DNA of 64,000 nt from Rapana venosa (GCA_028751875.1 CM054162.1:7160755-7224754), one strand, 5' to 3'. Numbered from the stretch's first letter, positions 13,025 through 22,737 are shown. Made by a program: numbers and translations. The notes: a model not told the origin generated them from the sequence alone.

Positions 13025-16000
13025 GCGCGCGCGCGCGTGTTGTGTGTGCACATGCATGAGTACACACACGCGTACTTGCCCAAAGATCTTGCTATTTAAA
13101 GTCAGGTTTTATTCCTCGGTTCATAACTGATTTGTTCTTGCATCTTCTGCTTTGTTTCAAAGTAAACGTCTACAATGTTTCGTTGGGCTTAACATAGCCA
13201 TACTCTGTATTGACTTTTAGGCACTTTGCTTTGTCTTGTTTTGATATTGCTTGAAACTTTACACATGTATGTGCCTAATAAACAATCATGTAAACAATTA
13301 GAGACTAAACATGCTACTAATTACTTATTCATTTCATCTACATTGTTAAACTAGCACTATCTTAATTTATTACATTCTAATCTTTTCTTGCAGAAACGCT
13401 TTATCTTAAACAGGTGATTTTTTCCACCTGCAGTATTAGTTATCTAGCTTGTAGCCGTTTTGCAGAGTAAGTTTCTTCTGGTTAGGATACGTCGGGCTCT
13501 ATCGGTATGAGTTGTATTCCCATTTTCTGGAATTTATTTTGCTAGAAATCGACCCTTTTCTTTAACATATTTCTTTTTTTCTTTTTTTCTGATCTTTCTG
13601 TGTTCTCTTATCTTTTACACAGATCTTGATTTTTATAAGCCCCAGTCTCCACAAATAATTTTTGATTCGCAGAGGTATAGTAGGCCCGTGTTGTTTTCTT
13701 GATTCCATGCGCTTTTTGTCCTAACCTTAGTACACTATCGCATTGCGATTTTCTCAAACACAACTTCTACAAAGGCCACAGTTGTCAGAAGGAATAATGC
13801 TCTGCTGTGGCCCCAGTCCTTCTGTACAGTTAGCCCCACAGAAAAAATCAGCCTGGTAGAAATCCAGGGTAACCCCATTTCCTCTACCCCCCCCCCCCCC
13901 ATCCATACACACACATCCTTGCCTATGATGTGATTGAAGGCAAAGATCTTCCAGTGAGTAATTCAGTGCTCAAAACACTGCCCCACAGTGTCTGTCGCCT
14001 TTTGCTTCTTTCTAAACAATGCATGCATAGGACTTAAGCAGGCTCTTTTAACAGAACCAAAAAAAAGACGCAAATTTCAATGATTCCGGTGTGTAAATGA
14101 TTTAGAATCAGAACTTATTTCTGCTACGAGTTCAACAGTAAAGTAACAGAAGTAGCTGTATTGCATTATTTTGGATTGTTCAGGCATCTGGTGGTCGAAA
14201 CAAGAGGAAGACCAGACAGACAGCAGAGAACCCAAAGAAGAACGACGTGTGTACTCCTTCAGGAAGAGGAAAGAAGTGAACTACATGAAACTGGAAGTTC
14301 CCAACGACGACGAATTTATATGTATGGCTTTAAAGACATATTAATGTTCTTAAGTTCATATGAATTTTGTGTGTGTTATCAAAAGTAAAGCATCTGAGCC
14401 ACCCTTCAACTGTGCGAGAGGGCAAAAGAAACAAACAAGCCTAGTCATAAAACTTAACAGTCTGGGTCTTAGAACAATATTCAGTGTAATAAATCTTGTG
14501 ATTTTCGAGTTCTTTTTTTTCTTCTTCTTTTCGTTCCTCGGCTAGAGCTCCGAGGTTTACCCATGGTGAGATTTTTTGCGCATGTAACCTTTTCCACCCA
14601 CCATTTAGGTAGCCGCATCACGATTACGGGAATTGGAAAGTTCTACGCTGACAAAAGACCTCGAAAGAAGACTTGAAGCAGCAGAAGTGTGGTATATCAG
14701 AAGAATTATGAGAATATCATGGACTGAAAAGAAGTCAAACGAAGAAGTCATGGAAATGGCCGGGTACAAAAGACCCCTACTCAAAACCATCAGAAAAAGA
14801 CAACTACAGTTTTTTTGGCACATAAACAGAGCTGATGGAATAGAAAAGCAAATATTGTGTGGAAAGATTTGTGGTACCAAAGACAGAGGAAGACAACGCA
14901 CAAAGTACACAGACAGTCTGAATAGCTACGCAACGAGGAAAGAATCCCCCAACAATGAACTCATCGGGAGAACTGACAACAGAGAGGAATGGAAGGCCAT
15001 GATCGCCGATGTCTGCAACAGACCTGGCACATGAAGAAGAAGAAAAGTTCTACCATAGCTAGAGAGTGGGATGTGGAAATCGAGAATAATTCATTAATAA
15101 CACTTTTGTTTTTAGTCTTGTAGATGTTAACTACAAAGTTGTGTAAACATGTAATAAGTAACATGACGAATCTGTGTTGTTTTGCCAGTAAGAGATTGTT
15201 TCTGACCAAAAGCCAATTTCAGCAAGTTACCTACAGATTATATCACTAGTTTTTGCTAAACGTATGTTTGGGCCTAGATGCTTAAATATACATAAATGTT
15301 GTGCCAGATTGTGAGGAGTGTGATCAGGAGTTCCAAGGAGACTGTCCTCAACACGGTCCTTTGCATGAGGTGGAGGACACTCCTGTAAGTGGTCACAAAT
15401 ATTCCACGGGCTTCTGTTAAAACATTGCTTAGAAAACTGGTTTCACAGAAAATATGATATGAACACTGTCAAGTTCTAGTATTTGATTCCTCTGAGCAAG
15501 AATTTTTCGTATTTCTTTTAATCTCAACTTAGACAGGAATACAAATATTGATAGTGATACGATGCCTATATTTTGACTTTGCCGTTCACTTTTTTATTTG
15601 AGATATATAATAACTATAAATGGAATTTATATAGCGCTGTATCTTGCACAGACAAATCAAAGCGCTTGCACTCAACTCATTCTTACACAGTCATGCAACC
15701 AATAGCAATTAATAGATATATCCTCGTTGTTGGAATGAGTCTACCTTATGAAGGATAAAAACGGTTGCATATACAAAATCTCATCATTTGGTGAACCTCG
15801 AAGCTTTAGCTTAGAAACGAGAAAAAAAATTGATGTAAACTTGCACCGTGAATGTAGGCCATTGTGCGGCGGTGGCAGGAACAGATAACACAATTTACAA
15901 CACAGCATGCACAGGGGAATAGGATGTAAAAAAAAAAAGCACACGAGTCCTTATTTATTGTCTTTGAAAGAAAAGAATTTGAAATCGAATGTACATTAAA

Positions 16001-16556
16001 AGTTTTATGTTCCAAGGAACCGTTTATTTTGATTAAGCATTACACTTTGCTAATAATATTATTGATATCTTGGGTACAGGAGATGAGACGCTTGCATATG
16101 AAGTGAAAACTAAGGCTAATGCTCTGGAGATTCAAACTGTATTCCACAATTTCTAAATATATAATTATGTTCAGGTAGTTTACAGTTTATGAAAAAAAAA
16201 GAATTAGACCAGATTCTAACTTTAGAAAGATTGCTCCATGCGTGACTGAGTTGACTTTTTATCTAAAGTCGGAAACTGTTTTCAGATTACATGTACAGTA
16301 TTTTATCCCGGAAAACAAACCGATCAAAACATCACTGCGCTTGATTATTTCAGGTGGAGAAAAAGAAACGACCTGATCCACAGAGAGCCATGAAGACTTT
16401 GCCCCCAGGTCTGGAGGTGAAAGAGTCAGGATCCCCAACGCTGGACTAGGAGTGTTTGCCACCCAGTTTTTCCCCTCACGTTCCCGCTTTGGACCTTACC
16501 AGGGACGTCGTGTCACTGACCCGGACATAGCTCATTCCTCGGGATACTGCTGGCAG
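8030..16556 (+). CDS. PRDM9: PRDM9/Meisetz-like histone methyltransferase gene, 5' and middle exons (partial)
   Basis: Six plus-strand exons read in order like vertebrate PRDM9: a KRAB-like domain, an acidic linker ending SDEEWRPRQ, a PW-containing segment, an SSXRD-like block with YSFRKRK and DDEFIY, a CxxC zinc knuckle, and the start of PR/SET with LPPGLEV and PNAGLGVF. In vertebrates PRDM9 trimethylates H3K4/K36 in meiotic nuclei and directs recombination hotspots through a C-terminal zinc-finger array. Exon boundaries are my own splice-site reading. The first coding exon, the rest of SET and the zinc fingers are not visible. Exons 2 and 6 each lack one base, which means sequencing error or decay. 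Other PRDM members share SET, but only PRDM9-type proteins combine KRAB, SSXRD, knuckle and SET. Function in this organism is inference. Confidence 0.85.
8172..9797 (+). other. PRDM9-like intron 1, no other feature recognised
   Basis: AT-rich intron. It contains a TG microsatellite at about 9268-9352 preceded by a short GAAGAAGAATAAGAAG tail-like run (9256-9271), possibly the 3' end of a truncated LINE. No additional conserved coding block seen. Confidence 0.5.
9798..9956 (+). repeat. (TG)n microsatellite directly upstream of exon 2 acceptor
   Basis: TG-rich tract, interrupted by GGCGCGGCG near 9871-9880, that runs to within a few bases of the TACCAG acceptor. It occupies the place of the polypyrimidine tract. 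Confidence 0.9.
9957..10074 (+). CDS. PRDM9: PRDM9-like exon 2: linker with SDEEW motif, one-base frameshift
   Basis: The acceptor TACCAG (9951-9956) follows a TG microsatellite instead of a normal pyrimidine tract; the donor is CAG then GTACGG at 10075. Entering in phase 1 gives YQLCNPDFMN, matching the PAFM region that follows KRAB in vertebrate PRDM9. The distal half reads ESDEEWRPRQNEK, matching the conserved acidic SDEEW..RQ motif, but in a frame that needs one extra base between about 9985 and 10030. With that base restored the exon ends in phase 0. Uncorrected, this exon is frameshifted. Confidence 0.78.
10075..12917 (+). other. PRDM9-like intron 2, including a G-depleted tract
   Basis: No conserved exon found. 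About 11810-12300 is almost free of G on the plus strand (C, T and A words with C and T homopolymers) and ends abruptly at GTGTTTGG near 12304. A GC-richer segment sits at about 11640-11770. (CT)n microsatellites fill about 12598-12712. A GTAAGT at 12790 could be a cryptic donor, but I see no supported exon before it. Confidence 0.5.
12918..12977 (+). CDS. PRDM9: PRDM9-like exon 3: short PW/proline-rich segment
   Basis: Starting at 12918 (acceptor AAAG) in phase 0 gives PWRPPFRPPSATVTSAQATT, which follows RPRQNEK just as a KPPW motif follows the RQ motif in vertebrate PRDM9. An alternative acceptor at 12909 would add eight bases and shift phase. The exon ends where a pure (GT)n tract begins, so the donor is ACG then GTGTGT and could slip. 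This is the least certain of the six exons. Confidence 0.6.
12978..13062 (+). repeat. (GT)n microsatellite at exon 3 donor
   Basis: About 45 uninterrupted bases of GT begin at the proposed donor, followed by a CGCGCG run (13025-13036) and more TG and CA sequence. Confidence 0.9.
13063..14183 (+). other. PRDM9-like intron 3, no feature recognised
   Basis: T-rich intronic sequence with a C homopolymer near 13889-13901. No conserved coding block is visible, though a short exon could be missed given the phase uncertainty between exons 3 and 4. Confidence 0.5.
14184..14321 (+). CDS. PRDM9: PRDM9-like exon 4: SSXRD-like region
   Basis: Acceptor TTGTTCAG, donor TAT then GTATGG at 14322. The distal part reads EERRVYSFRKRKEVNYMK and LEVPNDDEFI, matching the vertebrate pattern of a basic YSLRERK-type block followed by an acidic DDD-Y block (SSXRD). 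In SSX proteins this domain is a nuclear repression and chromatin-binding module. The proximal part is basic in two frames (KQEEDQTDSREPK or NKRKTRQTAENPKK); a frame change inside the exon cannot be excluded, nor can a missing exon between exons 3 and 4. It ends in phase 1, which fits exon 5 exactly. Confidence 0.82.
14507..14620 (+). mobile_element. SINE family S3 fragment
   Basis: Shares blocks CGTTCCTCGG, GAGCTCCGAGGTT, GGTGAGATTTTTTGCGCATG and AGGTAGCCGC with the minus-strand copies at 41750-41985 and 43825-43945. It lies in intron 4 of the PRDM9-like gene and directly precedes a LINE 3' fragment. Confidence 0.5.
14621..15047 (+). pseudogene. 5'-truncated LINE, C-terminal end of reverse transcriptase ORF
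   Basis: A 133-codon open frame (14633-15034) reads RRLEAAEVWYIRRIMRISWT, then RKRQLQFFWHINRADG, then GRQRTKYTDSLN and ends DVCNRPGT. These are the post-RT C-terminal motifs of a widespread invertebrate endonuclease-reverse transcriptase LINE. It is followed at once by a short GAAGAAGAAAAG tail, the expected 3' end. No RT catalytic core is present, so this is a dead 5'-truncated copy sitting in intron 4 of the PRDM9-like gene, same strand as the gene. Confidence 0.8.
15308..15384 (+). CDS. PRDM9: PRDM9-like exon 5: zinc knuckle
   Basis: A 77-base exon, acceptor TTGTGCCAG and donor CCT then GTAAGT. The junction with exon 4 rebuilds a tyrosine codon and gives DDEFIY joined to CEECDQEFQGDCPQHGP. 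This is the C-x2-C...C-x3-H knuckle that precedes SET in PRDM9, PRDM7 and PRDM11. It starts with two bases of a split codon and ends in phase 0, matching exon 6. The perfect phase fit across exons 4 to 6 is strong support for a real gene. Confidence 0.87.
15598..15695. repeat. Short dispersed repeat with AGCGCT/AGCGCTT inverted motifs
   Basis: The sequence TGGAATTTATATAGCGCTGT, then about 30 bases later CAAAGCGCTTGCACT, resembles a short repeat common in marine invertebrate genomes. The assignment is from memory of its appearance and weak. Confidence 0.35.
16354..16556 (+). CDS. PRDM9: PRDM9-like exon 6: pre-SET and start of PR/SET domain, one-base frameshift
   Basis: Acceptor TTATTTCAG, donor CAG then GTAAAA at 16557. 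The 5' frame reads AMKTLPPGLEVKES and then hits a stop. Restoring one base near 16426-16428 continues as RIPNAGLGVFATQFF and FGPYQGRRVTD through SGYCWQ, the first strands of the PR/SET domain. Catalytic residues (NW region, C-terminal tyrosine) are in later exons and absent from the window. The one-base loss is either an assembly indel or an inactivating mutation; a second single-base loss in exon 2 makes the question important. Confidence 0.87.
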
Positions 16557-16858
16557 GTAAAACCTCTTGTTACCGCAGTGTTTAGTGCTGCATGCTGTAC
16601 AGGTGGGCTGTTTATGTGTCACTTTTTGCCAGGTTTATCATTTTCGTTCATTCTCCTAGAATACTACTGATAGGTAGCCCCTTTGTTACAGCAGTATCAG
16701 TGTTCAGTACTCAACGCATTGATAATGGGTTGCTTTAAGTCATTCTTTATCATATATCATAGTTTATTTTTCTAGAACAATGCTGGCATAGACAGGTAAT
16801 CACTCGGTACAGTCGCTTCAGCGTTCAGGACTCCATAAACTTCTAATAGGTAATAATG
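16543..16858 (+). repeat. Tandem repeat, period about 115-118 bp, containing the exon 6 donor
   Basis: Three degenerate copies begin at about 16543 (ATACTGCTGGCAGGTAA), 16661 (ATACTACTGATAGGTAG) and 16776 (AACAATGCTGGCATAGACAGG). Each continues with a GTTAC or GGTAC word, a CAGTGTT-like word and a TAGAA end. The first copy includes the last 14 coding bases of exon 6 and its splice donor, so the exon-intron junction itself was duplicated. Confidence 0.65.
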
Positions 16859-16988
16859 AATATACGTGGCTATTTTCACTGGATATTGTGGACCATTTCT
16901 CTGTAATACATCTGGTACGTAAGTTATTGCCAGATGATTTTTGGCCTTGGACAGTCCATGTGATAACATTGCTGTCTGTCTGTTGGCC

Positions 16989-17002
16989 AGCTCTCTCTCT
17001 CT

Positions 17003-17072
<70 letters not shown>

Positions 17073-17130
17073 CTCTTCTTTCTTCTCTCTCTCTCTCTTT
17101 CTTCTCTCGCTCTCTCTCTTTTCCTCTTCT
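16989..17130. repeat. (CT)n microsatellite ending at an assembly gap
   Basis: CT/CTTT tract that runs into the N block. Long open frames spanning the gap are meaningless. Confidence 0.95.
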
Positions 17131-17630
17131 NNNNNNNNNNNNNNNNNNNNNNNNNNNNNNNNNNNNNNNNNNNNNNNNNNNNNNNNNNNNNNNNNNNNNN
17201 NNNNNNNNNNNNNNNNNNNNNNNNNNNNNNNNNNNNNNNNNNNNNNNNNNNNNNNNNNNNNNNNNNNNNNNNNNNNNNNNNNNNNNNNNNNNNNNNNNNN
17301 NNNNNNNNNNNNNNNNNNNNNNNNNNNNNNNNNNNNNNNNNNNNNNNNNNNNNNNNNNNNNNNNNNNNNNNNNNNNNNNNNNNNNNNNNNNNNNNNNNNN
17401 NNNNNNNNNNNNNNNNNNNNNNNNNNNNNNNNNNNNNNNNNNNNNNNNNNNNNNNNNNNNNNNNNNNNNNNNNNNNNNNNNNNNNNNNNNNNNNNNNNNN
17501 NNNNNNNNNNNNNNNNNNNNNNNNNNNNNNNNNNNNNNNNNNNNNNNNNNNNNNNNNNNNNNNNNNNNNNNNNNNNNNNNNNNNNNNNNNNNNNNNNNNN
17601 NNNNNNNNNNNNNNNNNNNNNNNNNNNNNN
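17131..17630. other. Assembly gap, 500 N
   Basis: Exactly 500 N, probably a fixed-size placeholder. It lies 574 bases downstream of the last visible PRDM9-like exon, so later exons may be hidden here or beyond. Confidence 0.99.
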
Positions 17631-17719
17631 GCAGTAGTTTACAACAAAATTAGTTGAAGACTGGTTTTAACTTTTTTAAAAAGTGTTTTTCAGAACCTTG
17701 ATGAAACATAGAAAGCAAC

Positions 17720-20275
17720 TGTGTGAATATTGATTACAGGAAGAACTGAACATATTTTAAATCAAGATATATCTGTAAATGAGGTTGTGCAAGCAATATC
17801 TAAACTCAAAATAGGAAAGTCCAGTGCATTGACAATATATCAGCTGAAATGTTGAAAAATGGAGGCAAAAGTGTACGGGAGTTTTTGGTAAAATTTTTTA
17901 ACACTGTTTTCAGTTTAGGAGTCTATCCCAAAGACTGGTCAAAAGCCATAATAATACCTATTTACAAAAAAAGGAGATCCTGATAATACAGATAATTACA
18001 GAGGAGTCTCATTGCTAAGTATTATTTCAAAATGTTATACAACCATATTAAATGCAAGATTGTATAATGGTTAGAAGACAACAATGTGATTTCTGAAAGT
18101 CAAGCAGGTTTTCGTAGGGGGTATTCAACAGTAGATCAAATATTTAATTTATATGCTATCGTCCAGAAATGTATGATGAAGAAACGCAGAAAGTTATATG
18201 TAGCATTTGTTGATTTTAAAAAAGCATTTGATTCTGTTCATCATGATAAACTTCTTGAATGCATGAGAAATCAAGGGGTGAATGGAAGATTTTTGGCTTC
18301 TTTGAAGGCAATGTATATTTCTTTAGTCTCGTGTGTACGTGCAAATTGTGAATTTACTGAATATTTTGAGTGCCCTAATTGGGTAAGACAAGGTTGTGTT
18401 TTAAGTCCTACTTTATTTTCTGTATTTATAAATCAACTTGCTACTCACATGAATGTGAAAGGAAGACATGGTGTACAAGTTTTGCCAGACATTATGGAAT
18501 TGTTTATATTACTTTTTGCTGATGATGTGGCTTTACTATCTACAACAGTAAATGGCTTACAAAATCAATTAAATAATCCTGCAGAACTGTTGCAATGACA
18601 TGAAATTAAATGTGAACACTGAGAAAACTAAAGTCATGGTATTCAGAAAAGGAGGGTATTTAGGACGACATGAACAATGGTTTTTGGGTGGTAAGAAACT
18701 AGAAGTAGTGAATAGTTATTGTTATTTGGATTCCAATTTTACTACAATGACAGTATGAAAAGAGGTACTGAACATCTAGCATCTAAGGTAAGAAAGCGGT
18801 AGTTCAATTGAATAAGGCTTTTCAAAAATACAAGGAAATGACTACCAAAGCATTTTTAAGATTTTTGATGTTAAAGTTCAACCGATTCTGCTGTATGCTT
18901 CTGAAGTATGGGTTTAAACAAATTAGATCATATAGAAAAAGTTCATACTATGGCTTGCAAAAGATTTTAGGTGTACCAGTTAGAACTCCAAATTCATGGT
19001 CTATGGTGATTTGGGAAGATTTCCTCTTCATGTTAATTATCGTGTGTTGCGGTCTTAAGGTATTGGTTTAGATTATTACAAATGAAGAATGAAAGACTGC
19101 CACATATAGCTTATCAGATGTTATTAGAATTAGACAAAATGGGTAAAGTTTGTTGGGTGTCGAAAATCAGGGAAATTTTATGTAAGACAGGATTTAGCTT
19201 TGTTTGGTTGCAGCAGGGTGTTGGTCAGGTCAAAGTGTTTCTAAGACTATTTAAGCAGAGAATGGTTGATCTATACATACAGAATGGTCTGGCACTATAA
19301 GAGACCGTGACAGATATGACAATTACAGATCTTTTAAAATCATTTTTGAAAAAGAAAAGTACGTGTCTGACATGGATACCTACTGTTTTAGAGTTGCCAT
19401 CTCACAAGCTAGATTTAATGTTCTCCTATTAATGCAAAGTACATCGCTTTAGCAATCTTCCCCAGAAGAAATCTTGTCCATTTTGCAAGTCAGCAAAGGA
19501 AGATGAACATCATTTTCTGTTTGTGTGTCCTGCATATTCTGATTTAAAGCCAAGTTTCTTGGGGGTTAGCTTCAACCCCAATCCACTTGTTATTACAAGT
19601 GTCAAATTCCGAACAAATGCATGGTGTCTCAAGGTACATTTTTCACGCAGTGAACAAAAGAAAGAAAGAATTGGCTGGAATTTAATGCTGGTATTGATGT
19701 GTCATCTCAATTTTATTTCAGGGTAAAGATGTGTCATGGTTTTAACACTGCTTTGAAATGGTTGTGTGTGTGTGTGGGGTGGGGGGGGGGGGGGGTGGGG
19801 GGTGCGTGCGCGCGGTGTGTGCGTGTGTTTGTTTGTGTGTATCTGTGTGTATGTGTGTGTGTACCTGTGTGTGTGTGCGTGTTTGTGTGTATGTGTGTTT
19901 GATTGTATTGGCAAAGCAAGTAATGCTGAAAAGTAGCCTATCATGCCTATGCTGATGTAAACTTGAAAAGTGATTGAGACTTCATCTTTATGAATGTTAA
20001 CTTATAGCATAGACAGCGATGTTGAAGGTGATGTGTTTGGATTGTAGCCACCCATAGCAATGTTTTCTCTTGGTCATGACTGTGTTGAGGAGGACGATAA
20101 TGATGACACTCTTAGTCGTATGTAATGTATGGAATGTGTTTTATTACTGGAAAATCGATAGAAAGTTTGTTTTTTGTTTTCTCGTTTACTTGTTACCAAC
20201 TCCCCTTTGGTCCCTTTCACTTGTATTGTGGCCCAAGGCCGAAGTACAATTAAAATGTTCAGAGTTCAGAGTTCT
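17720..20275 (+). mobile_element. Non-LTR retrotransposon A, 5'-truncated, RT to 3' end
   Basis: Starts in the RT N-terminal region (TEHILNQDISVNEVVQAIS, then KIGKSSA) and runs through the RT core, the C-terminal domain (CPFCKSAKEDEHHFLFVCP near 19474-19530) and a 3' untranslated region. The end is a short heptamer tail with two AGAGTTC units near 20258-20272, like the tandem tails of CR1/L2-type LINEs. The reading frame is broken in several places, and a TG/poly-G microsatellite interrupts it at 19762-19905. The 5' part is lost at or before the N gap. It belongs to the same broad family as the 24-31.9 kb element. Confidence 0.82.
18086..18598 (+). pseudogene. Reverse transcriptase core fragment
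   Basis: A 170-codon open frame with the ordered RT motifs: SQAGFRRGYSTVDQIFNL (motif 2a region), LYVAFVDFKKAFDSVHHDKL (motif A with catalytic aspartate), WVRQGCVLSPTLFSVFINQL (motif B) and LLFADDVALLS (motif C, A/FADD catalytic pair). Both catalytic aspartate sites are intact. Stops and frameshifts before and after mean the full polyprotein cannot be made from this copy. It reverse-transcribed element RNA at nicked target DNA when active. Confidence 0.9.
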
Positions 20276-20815
20276 CTCTCTCATCAGAAGAAACAATGTC
20301 CATTTTGTAACCCAAAGTTGAAGATGAAAAGTATTTCCTTTATGAATGTTGTGTGTATAATGAATTTAAGAATAAATTTTTAAGGGATTGTGTTGATACA
20401 CCTTTACATGATCTACTTAAAGCAGAAAACAGTAGTAAAAATCACTGCCTGTCTTGATATATATTCCACGCCATCAATAAGAGAAAAATTCATGTTGTAT
20501 TAGGATATTTGCATCACAAACGAAGATATGGTATCGTCTTGTTATGATTTTGAAAACTATATATGTATATTGATTTTATCCAGACATAAGGAAGATACAT
20601 TTAGATCAAAATAGTTAATTGTGTTTGATACATATGGATTTTTATTTATTTGTGCATTGTCTTCACTATTTCTTTCACTGAAAGTGAGCTTGGTATTGTG
20701 TATGTTATCCGGTTTTTGCCCACTCTGTGGCATTTTCAATTCCTTCTACGCCAACCATGTATTATGGCCTAAGGCTGAGATACATTAAATTTCTGAGTTC
20801 TGAGTTCTCTCTTCT
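20276..20815 (+). mobile_element. Non-LTR retrotransposon B, severely 5'-truncated 3' end
   Basis: Begins within the C-terminal zinc-like region (KKQCPFCNPK, then a DEKYFLYECC-like stretch in shifted frames) and ends with a 3' terminus near 20745-20815. That end parallels element A: GTATTATGGCCTAAGGCTGAGATACA here against GTATTGTGGCCCAAGGCCGAAGTACA at 20222. Two GAGTTCT heptamers close it. Two 3' ends of one family thus lie head to tail. Confidence 0.75.
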
Positions 20816-20850
20816 CCACCCTCTGTCTCTCACCTCCACTCGCTATCTCT

Positions 20851-20882
<32 letters not shown>

Positions 20883-20985
20883 ATCTCTCCTCTCTCCTCT
20901 CTCCTTTTCTCTCTCTCTCTCTCTCTTCTCCACCCTCTGTCTCTCTCTCCACTCTCTCTCTCTCTCTCTCTCTCTCGTCTCATTC

Positions 20986-21031
<46 letters not shown>

Positions 21032-21073
21032 TCTCCACCCTCTGTCTCTCTCTCCACTCTCTCCTCTATCTTC

Positions 21074-21104
<31 letters not shown>

Positions 21105-21199
21105 CTCTCTTTTCTCTCTCTCTCTCTCTTCTCCACCCTCTGCCCTCTCCTCCACTACTCCTCTCTCTCTCTCTCGTCGTCTCAATCTCTCTCTCTCTT

Positions 21200-21258
<59 letters not shown>

Positions 21259-21570
21259 CCACCCCTCTCCTCCTCCACCCTCTGGCTCTCTCTCTCCTTC
21301 AACTCTCTCTCCCCTCCTCTCTATCTCCACCCTCATCTCTCTCTCACCTCCACTCTCTCCTTTCTCACCTCTTCTCCACCCCATGCTCACTCTCTCTTCT
21401 CCACTTCTCCTCCTCGTTCTCTCTCTGTCTTCCCTACTCCAGCCCCCCCTTTCTCCTCTCTCACTCTCTCTCTCATCTCTCTCTCTTTTCTCTCTCTCTC
21501 TCTCTCTACTCCACCCCCCCCTCTCTCTCTTTCTCCTCTCTCCTCCCCTCACTCTCTCCACTTCTTTTCC
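20816..21570. repeat. CT-rich higher-order array
   Basis: (CT)n with the word CTTCTCCACCCTCTGTCTC recurring near 20814, 20927, 21029, 21131 and a variant near 21256, an approximate 100-115 bp period. The same word, less the G, dominates the 9.6 kb array at 54403-64000. The 302-codon frame here is compositional. Confidence 0.85.
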
Positions 21571-22737
21571 TTTGTTTTCTTGTTTTTATGTGGAGTGTAT
21601 GGATATTGAGTTTTATTTCATTATCAGGCAGATAATGTGAACGGAGTATAATCAAAAAAAAAATGAAGTTTTTTTTTGGGGTTTTGATGGTGCTCTTGTA
21701 CGTTTTGAAATTAATATAATTATTTAAATATTATCTCCTGAAATACACACATTCTCTCTCTGTATCTCTGTCTCTGTCTCTCTCACCTTTTTCGTTTTGC
21801 TTTATAGTATTATAGTTTGTTATGTATCCTGATGAGGATTCATACTTTATATTTACAATATTTTTAATTGGGTTTTGACGCTTTACTTTAGTTTTAATGA
21901 ACACACACACACACACAACACACACCGCCGCGCGCGCAACAAACATTGTGCTAGGTCAGTTTGAAAATTTTTTTTCCAAGTTTGTTTTTTTGGACCCGAG
22001 TTTTGCCACAGTTGAACGTCTCTATCCAGTTAACGACAAGAACACCACATCATGACACCACACAGGTTCCGCTTCTCATCGACTGTCACCCACCTCACCC
22101 CCACCCTATCTGGTGCAACCACCTTCTCTCCCACCCACCACCCCCGTCTCACCTTCCCTACCCCCTCACCCGATTTCCGCGGTTTTCCGAGTAGCTTGTA
22201 TCAACTGTAGATAAAGACATAAACAGTTATAATATAATGAACAGTTTCCGAGAATGTCAGCCGTCCACTCTCTGTCTCTCCCTCACTCTTGACTCTGCTA
22301 TCTGCCGTCCTTCTCTCTCTGTCTGTGCATCTGTCTCTTTCTCTCTTCTGTCTGTCCTTTGCTTTCTGTCTCTGTCTCCCTCTTTCTCTGTTTCTCATTT
22401 GTTATCTTGTCCTATTTATCTCTTTCTCTCCCCCTACTCGCTCCCCCTCTCTCCTCCGACTGTGTGGTGTGTGTCAATTCAGATCAAATTTTATTTCCAG
22501 ATGTACATTGAATAAGCAATGGTATTTGCGTTTTTTTCATCAAGCCATCTATCCAAGAACACATTTCTTTTAATGATAATACTAAAATACTACATATTTG
22601 CATACCTTTACCAATAAATTGAACAAGTAAAAAGAGAAAAAACCGATAAAATAATACATTTGACAAATAACAAACTACACACATATACATACACACACAC
22701 TCATACGCACAGTACTATTATTTTTCTTTGTGTTTGA
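21571..22737. other. No gene recognised
   Basis: Contains an (AC)n run with CGCGCGC (21901-21940) and CT/CTGT-rich sequence at 22262-22460. No exon, SINE or LINE blocks identified. Confidence 0.5.

Noticed and set aside
14161..14388. 75-codon frame as an independent gene
   Set aside because: It overlaps the PRDM9-like exon 4 in a different frame and runs through its splice sites.
16888..17657. Frames of 238-249 codons across the gap
   Set aside because: They consist of CT-repeat translation and N.
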